A DNA stretch of 8,702 bases from positions 1 through 8,702 of the forward strand of contig URWG01000075.1 in NCBI GenBank assembly GCA_900551495.1, written 5' to 3'. The notes under the pieces are model-generated. The model was given only the letters and a program-made list of their open reading frames with translations, ran no database searches and had not been told where the DNA came from. Of this stretch, positions 6,222 through 8,702 are shown piece by piece. The position numbers were made by a program, and so were the translations under genes. The stretch comes from an uncultured Eubacteriales bacterium (GTDB taxonomy: Bacteria > Bacillota > Clostridia > Oscillospirales > Oscillospiraceae). How positions within the stretch are numbered: position 1 is the stretch's first letter; every line of letters begins with the position of its first letter.

Positions 6222-6559
6222 CGGAGAAGATGATGTCGCGCCTGATTCGGCAGTTCGGCTCGAGGATTCGGCGCACCTCCGGCACGGACACTGCCGAGTA
6301 TACGGCGATCCTTCAGCCCGTGACGTCCAAAAGCTGGCAGAATATGGAGCGGATGATACCCAACGCGGGCGAGATCCCGCGCGGGCAGTATCTTTACATC
6401 GGTCCGACGGCGCAGATGCTGAAAAACGGGGACGTGATTCGCTTCGATTCGCGGGACTTTATCGTGCGGCGGGCGGATCGGGTGTTATTCCGAGATGAGG
6501 CGCTGTTTGTTTGGGGACTGTGTGTGGAAGGGGGCGGGAAAGAGCCGTGGAGGACCTAA
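6218..6559 (+). CDS. Head-closure / neck protein
   Basis: 113 aa. It is probably the stopper or head-closure protein that seals the connector after packaging. The C-terminal half is strand-rich: YLYIGPTAQMLKNGDVIRF (about 58-76) and FIVRRADRVLFRDEALFVWG, a pattern common in SPP1 gp16-type and related closure proteins ('G..l..GD.i.....y.V..a....'). ATG 6218 overlaps the previous stop (ATGA) with GGAG at 6205-6208. The Arg-rich N-terminus (MSRLIRQFGSRIRR) is noticeable. The function is inferred from order and fold pattern. Confidence 0.58.
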   Translation: MTEKMMSRLIRQFGSRIRRTSGTDTAEYTAILQPVTSKSWQNMERMIPNAGEIPRGQYLYIGPTAQMLKNGDVIRFDSRDFIVRRADRVLFRDEALFVWGLCVEGGGKEPWRT

Positions 6560-6984
6560 TCTCAAAACTGGTCGCGCAGCTTTCGGCAGCCGGTCTGCAT
6601 TGCGCGGCGGCATATTCGATCGGAAGGCTTCCGCTGCTGACCGAGCCGTTGATCATCGTGGACTGCACGGTCATGCTCCTGCCCGCCGCCATCGGCGACT
6701 GCTTCGGGCGGGACAAGGACGGCGGCTACTATCAGTGCCGAACGGCAGAGTACACCGCGCTGCTGGAGGTTTACGCGCCGTATCTCGGCGGCGGGGCGGC
6801 GGTCGGACCGGTCGTGCGTGAGATACTCGGCGCACTGCAAACGGAGCCGGAGGACTACAGTATGCGCAGCATTCGGATCGGGCAGACGCGGTATGACCCG
6901 GACAGCGATTGCTTTCGCTGCACGGTGAGCGTGCGGTTCGACGCGTTCCTTGTGTTGGCCGGAAGAGGAGGGAGTACGGCATGA
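6547..6984 (+). CDS. Probable tail-terminator / tail-completion protein
   Basis: 145 aa from GTG 6547. It is probably the neck or tail-terminator component. It opens with a helix (VEDLISKLVAQLSAAGL), followed by alternating strands and helices, and ends with a strand-like C-terminus SDCFRCTVSVRFDAFLVLAG as seen in tail-terminator proteins. The start is not certain. GTG 6547 lies after the purine-rich GGAAGGGGGCGGGAAAGAG and overlaps the previous gene by 13 bases; an upstream TTG (6511) is in frame but adds a Gly/Arg-rich segment with no ribosome site. The role is inferred mainly from gene order. Confidence 0.5.
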   Translation: MEDLISKLVAQLSAAGLHCAAAYSIGRLPLLTEPLIIVDCTVMLLPAAIGDCFGRDKDGGYYQCRTAEYTALLEVYAPYLGGGAAVGPVVREILGALQTEPEDYSMRSIRIGQTRYDPDSDCFRCTVSVRFDAFLVLAGRGGSTA

Positions 6985-7373
6985 GTGAGCCGACGGTTTT
7001 TCCTGCGCCTGCGATCGAGGTACGGCTGAACGGCAAGCTGCTGGGCATGACGCAGAGCTTTCAGACAAGGGTTGTTACCGCACCGATTGCGGTACACGCC
7101 TTCGGCAAAAGGGACGCGAGCGCCATTGCGGAGGGACAGCGGGACTATACCGTGACGCTGCGGCGGCTGATCGTTGACAGCGCTGCGCTTCCGAATCAGC
7201 CGTCTGCGTCGGGCTTTGGGGAATTCTCTCTGAGCCTGTCGGACGGTACGCTGGAGACGACCTTTATGGGTTGCCGAGTGATAAAGGAAAGCACCCTCTG
7301 CGAAGCGGGCAAGTTGACGGTCGAGGAGCTGGAAATTCGGGCAATGGGGCGCACCTGGAGCAACCTTGCCTGA
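6981..7373 (+). CDS. Probable tail tube-like structural protein
   Basis: 130 aa. The sequence is almost entirely beta-strand in character (IEVRLNGKLLGM, VTAPIAVHAFGKRD, GQRDYTVTLRRL, GEFSLSLSDGTLETTFMGC, GKLTVEELEIRAMG), which is typical of tail tube or tube-initiator proteins. ATG 6981 overlaps the previous stop (ATGA) and has GAGGAGGGAG at about 6965-6974. The frame is open further upstream, inside the preceding gene, without a start signal. In usual gene order a tube protein follows the terminator, which agrees, but a dedicated search is needed before naming it. Confidence 0.48.
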   Translation: MSEPTVFPAPAIEVRLNGKLLGMTQSFQTRVVTAPIAVHAFGKRDASAIAEGQRDYTVTLRRLIVDSAALPNQPSASGFGEFSLSLSDGTLETTFMGCRVIKESTLCEAGKLTVEELEIRAMGRTWSNLA

Positions 7374-7390
7374 GGAAAGGGGAGAATTCA

Positions 7391-7747
7391 ATGGCAGGAA
7401 GACTGCAATATGATACCTTTGTATTCCCGACCGACCCCGAGACGCTGCACACGACGTATCGACACGATGTCTCGGTGGAGCCGACGATTGCGGGGAAATG
7501 GGTGGTGAAAAACGAGTCGTACCTCGGCAGGACCGTGGAGGGGGAGGGCGTATTCTGCGGGAAAAACGCCTATACCGATTTTAAGCGGCTTGCCGCCTAC
7601 GTTGCCGCTTTTCAGGCGGGGGTTTTGCAACACCCGTGCTTTGACCCGTTCCGTGCGCATTTGACAAAGTTAGAGCTGATCGAGGAGCCGTGCGACGGCT
7701 GCCTGCGGTATCGGTTCACCTTCGTTGAGTCACCGAATCCGATCTGA
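7391..7747 (+). CDS. Last gene of the operon: small tail-associated protein, family not recognised
   Basis: 118 aa. The N-terminal text YDTFVFPTDPETLHTTY recalls the 'lPvnPe' opening of XkdP/baseplate-type proteins, and RYRFTFVESPNP at the C-terminus recalls 'yrFtFvE' strands of DNA-circularisation/tail-assembly proteins. Neither match is strong enough to name a family. The middle contains SYLGRTVEGEGVFCGKNAYTDFKRLAAYV. Cysteines occur at C56, C83, C101 and C104. The start is ATG 7391 with GGGGAG (7379-7384) six bases before, 17 bases after the tube-like gene. A terminator candidate begins 15 bases after its stop, so it closes the operon. Confidence 0.45.
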   Translation: MAGRLQYDTFVFPTDPETLHTTYRHDVSVEPTIAGKWVVKNESYLGRTVEGEGVFCGKNAYTDFKRLAAYVAAFQAGVLQHPCFDPFRAHLTKLELIEEPCDGCLRYRFTFVESPNPI

Positions 7748-7761
7748 ATAAATAGAAAGGG

Positions 7762-7800
7762 AGCCGACACACGGGGGTGTGTCAGCTCTTCGTTTGTGTT
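7762..7800 (+). terminator. Stem-loop terminator candidate after the phage operon
   Basis: AGCCGACACAC (7762-7772) pairs with GTGTGTCAGCT (7777-7787) over 11 positions with one C-A mismatch around a GGGG loop. The downstream CTCTTCGTTTGTGTT is only moderately T-rich. On the other strand the stem is followed by CCCTTTCTATTTATT, so it may work in both directions. It lies between two convergent transcription units, where a terminator is expected. Confidence 0.6.
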
Positions 7801-7829
7801 GGGATGGTGCGAGGCGGAGGGGAGGGAAA

Positions 7830-7989
7830 CAACCCCTCAGTCACGCGTGACGCGTGACAGCTCCGGTTGCGGTGCCCAAAATTTCTAATTCGCATAAGCT
7901 CATGAAATTTTGACCGCTGCCCCTCCTTTTTGCTCGCTTTATCCGCCACAGGCGGCGCTCGCAAACGTCCCCCCTTACACAGGGGAGCC
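7830..7989 (+). repeat. Composite palindromic repeat, copy 2 of family A
   Basis: It has the same orientation as 4111-4268 and identical length from 7855 to 7989 (133 of 135 bases equal). The 5' hairpin differs in sequence but still pairs: GTCACGCG (7840-7847) with CGCGTGAC (7851-7858) around TGA, a perfect 8-bp stem. The inner CAAAATTTC/GAAATTTTG arms and the CCGCC/GGCGG hairpin are unchanged. Confidence 0.8.
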
Positions 7990-8035
7990 AAGGCGTGGAC
8001 AGCGGTGCTTCCCTTTATCGCTTGTAGGGGACGGC

Positions 8036-8069
8036 AAAAAAGAAAGGGACGGGCATGAAGCCCGCCCTT
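8036..8069 (-). terminator. Intrinsic terminator of the BMP-family gene
   Basis: Read on the minus strand, AAGGGCGGGC (8069-8060) pairs with GCCCG-T-CCCTT (8054-8044) as ten base pairs with one bulged base around TTCAT. The RNA then continues TTTCTTTTTTG, a good U tract (complement of 8035-8045). The stem starts 29 bases after the stop codon of the minus-strand gene. Confidence 0.82.
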
Positions 8070-8098
8070 CCTATAAAAAATTGGGAGATAGAGAGTTT

Positions 8099-8702
8099 TT
8101 ACTTAATGTTGCCGAGGTAATCGACAGCGATCGCAGTTTCCGGCTCGACGTCGGTGGCGTCGGAAACCTCGATCTCGCCGTTGAACAGCTTCTCAACGAG
8201 TGCGAGATAGTCAGCCTCGGTGAACTTGCCCTCCGCATACTGCGTGGACGGAGCGAGCTGGACATAGTTCTCGGCGGGGTCCGCAGAGACCAGTCCGAGG
8301 GAAGCGATCTGACCGCCGTAGGCAGCCCAGTTGTCGTCCTCAATGAGGGCGGCAAGCGCGGTGTAGACCGTCTCCGCCAGACCCTTCATCGCGGAGGTCA
8401 CGGTCATGCCCTCGCCGTAGATGGCGTCGATGGCAGCCGCCTGGTCAACGTCAACGCCGATGACCTTCTGACCGACCTTTTCCGCAGCCTCGCAAGCGGA
8501 CTGATAGATACTGCCGCCTGCCGCGAAGCAGACCTCAAGACCGCCGGCGTACAGGGTGTCCATGTAAGCGGTGATGTCGGCATCGCCGTAGAACTGGTTG
8601 CCGTAGACGTACTTGATGCTGACGTCAGCCTCGTTGCCCAGCTCGACCGCAGCGGCGTTCGCGCCCTGCACAAAGCCGTAGCCGTAGCGGACAACTGCGG
8701 GA
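8099..8702 (-). CDS. BMP-family ABC transporter substrate-binding lipoprotein (PnrA/TmpC-like), C-terminal part
   Basis: The last 201 or so codons are in the window; the start lies beyond the right edge. BMP/PnrA-type proteins are membrane-anchored lipoproteins that bind purine nucleosides outside the cell for an ABC importer. The visible part starts within VVRYGYGFVQGANAAA, followed by FAAGGSIYQSACEAAEK, the family block VIGVDVDQ and VTSAMKGL, then a helical C-terminus ending VDYLGNIK. The full protein would be about 350-380 aa. The gene is convergent with the phage operon and has its own terminator. It is probably host chromosome, not phage. Specificity for nucleosides is family knowledge and cannot be confirmed from this part. 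Confidence 0.9.
   Translation of the reverse strand, partial: PAVVRYGYGFVQGANAAAVELGNEADVSIKYVYGNQFYGDADITAYMDTLYAGGLEVCFAAGGSIYQSACEAAEKVGQKVIGVDVDQAAAIDAIYGEGMTVTSAMKGLAETVYTALAALIEDDNWAAYGGQIASLGLVSADPAENYVQLAPSTQYAEGKFTEADYLALVEKLFNGEIEVSDATDVEPETAIAVDYLGNIK

Larger units (their letters stand above)
7748..8098. other. 351-base gap between convergent genes
   Basis: It holds the terminator stem at 7762, repeat copy 2 of family A and the terminator of the minus-strand gene. No tRNA, integrase, attachment-type core or open frame with a ribosome site is visible. This is the right border of the phage-type genes. Confidence 0.6.

Noticed and set aside
4111..7989. Direct repeats read as attachment sites or a CRISPR-like array
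   Set aside because: There are only two copies, 3.7 kb apart, each over 130 bases and palindromic, inside the operon rather than at its ends, with no integrase or tRNA near them.
8404..8694. Alternative minus-strand frame over the BMP gene
   Set aside because: It is a Ser/Thr/Arg-rich shadow of the BMP-family frame, which shows clear family motifs.

Overview
The window is a GC-rich stretch that looks like a prophage-type structural module in the chromosome of a Gram-positive anaerobe, most likely a gut Clostridium relative of the Oscillospiraceae/Ruminococcaceae type. The reasons are strong Shine-Dalgarno sequences, a Clostridia-like BMP-family solute-binding protein at the right edge, and intergenic palindromic repeats (CAACCCCTCAGTCA...TGACAGCTCC and CTTACACAGGGGAGCC) of a kind I associate with that group. 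The taxonomic call is inference.

Layout. 1-239: leader with a structured repeat (21-100), a weak promoter candidate and a small stem-loop. 240-4026: packaging and prohead genes on the + strand: small terminase, large terminase (started at a TTG that overlaps the previous stop), portal, and an HK97-type prohead protease carrying a Cys/His cluster and a possible internal start for a separate scaffold. 4027-4514: a 488-base gene-free gap filled with nested palindromic repeats. 4515-7747: a small decoration-like protein, the major capsid protein, then five small genes, mostly overlapping by 4 bases or a few more: three connector/neck-type proteins, a tube-like protein and a last tail-associated protein. 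A stem-loop terminator candidate follows at 7762. 7830-7989: a second copy of the 4111-4268 repeat. 8036-8702: terminator and 3' part of a convergent gene for a BMP/PnrA-like nucleoside-binding lipoprotein, probably host.

Together the phage genes could build a procapsid (portal, protease, capsid, decoration), fill it with DNA (terminase) and close it with a neck. Every reading frame is open and tightly packed, so this is not an obvious decayed remnant. However, the operon stops after two small tail-type genes: there is no tape measure, tail-fibre, baseplate or lysis gene between the last gene and the convergent host-type gene. This intact but short head module is the main point of interest. 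It could be a capsid-forming satellite, a gene-transfer-agent-like cassette, or a prophage with its right half deleted. The left edge of the window cuts the element, so integrase and regulatory genes may lie outside.
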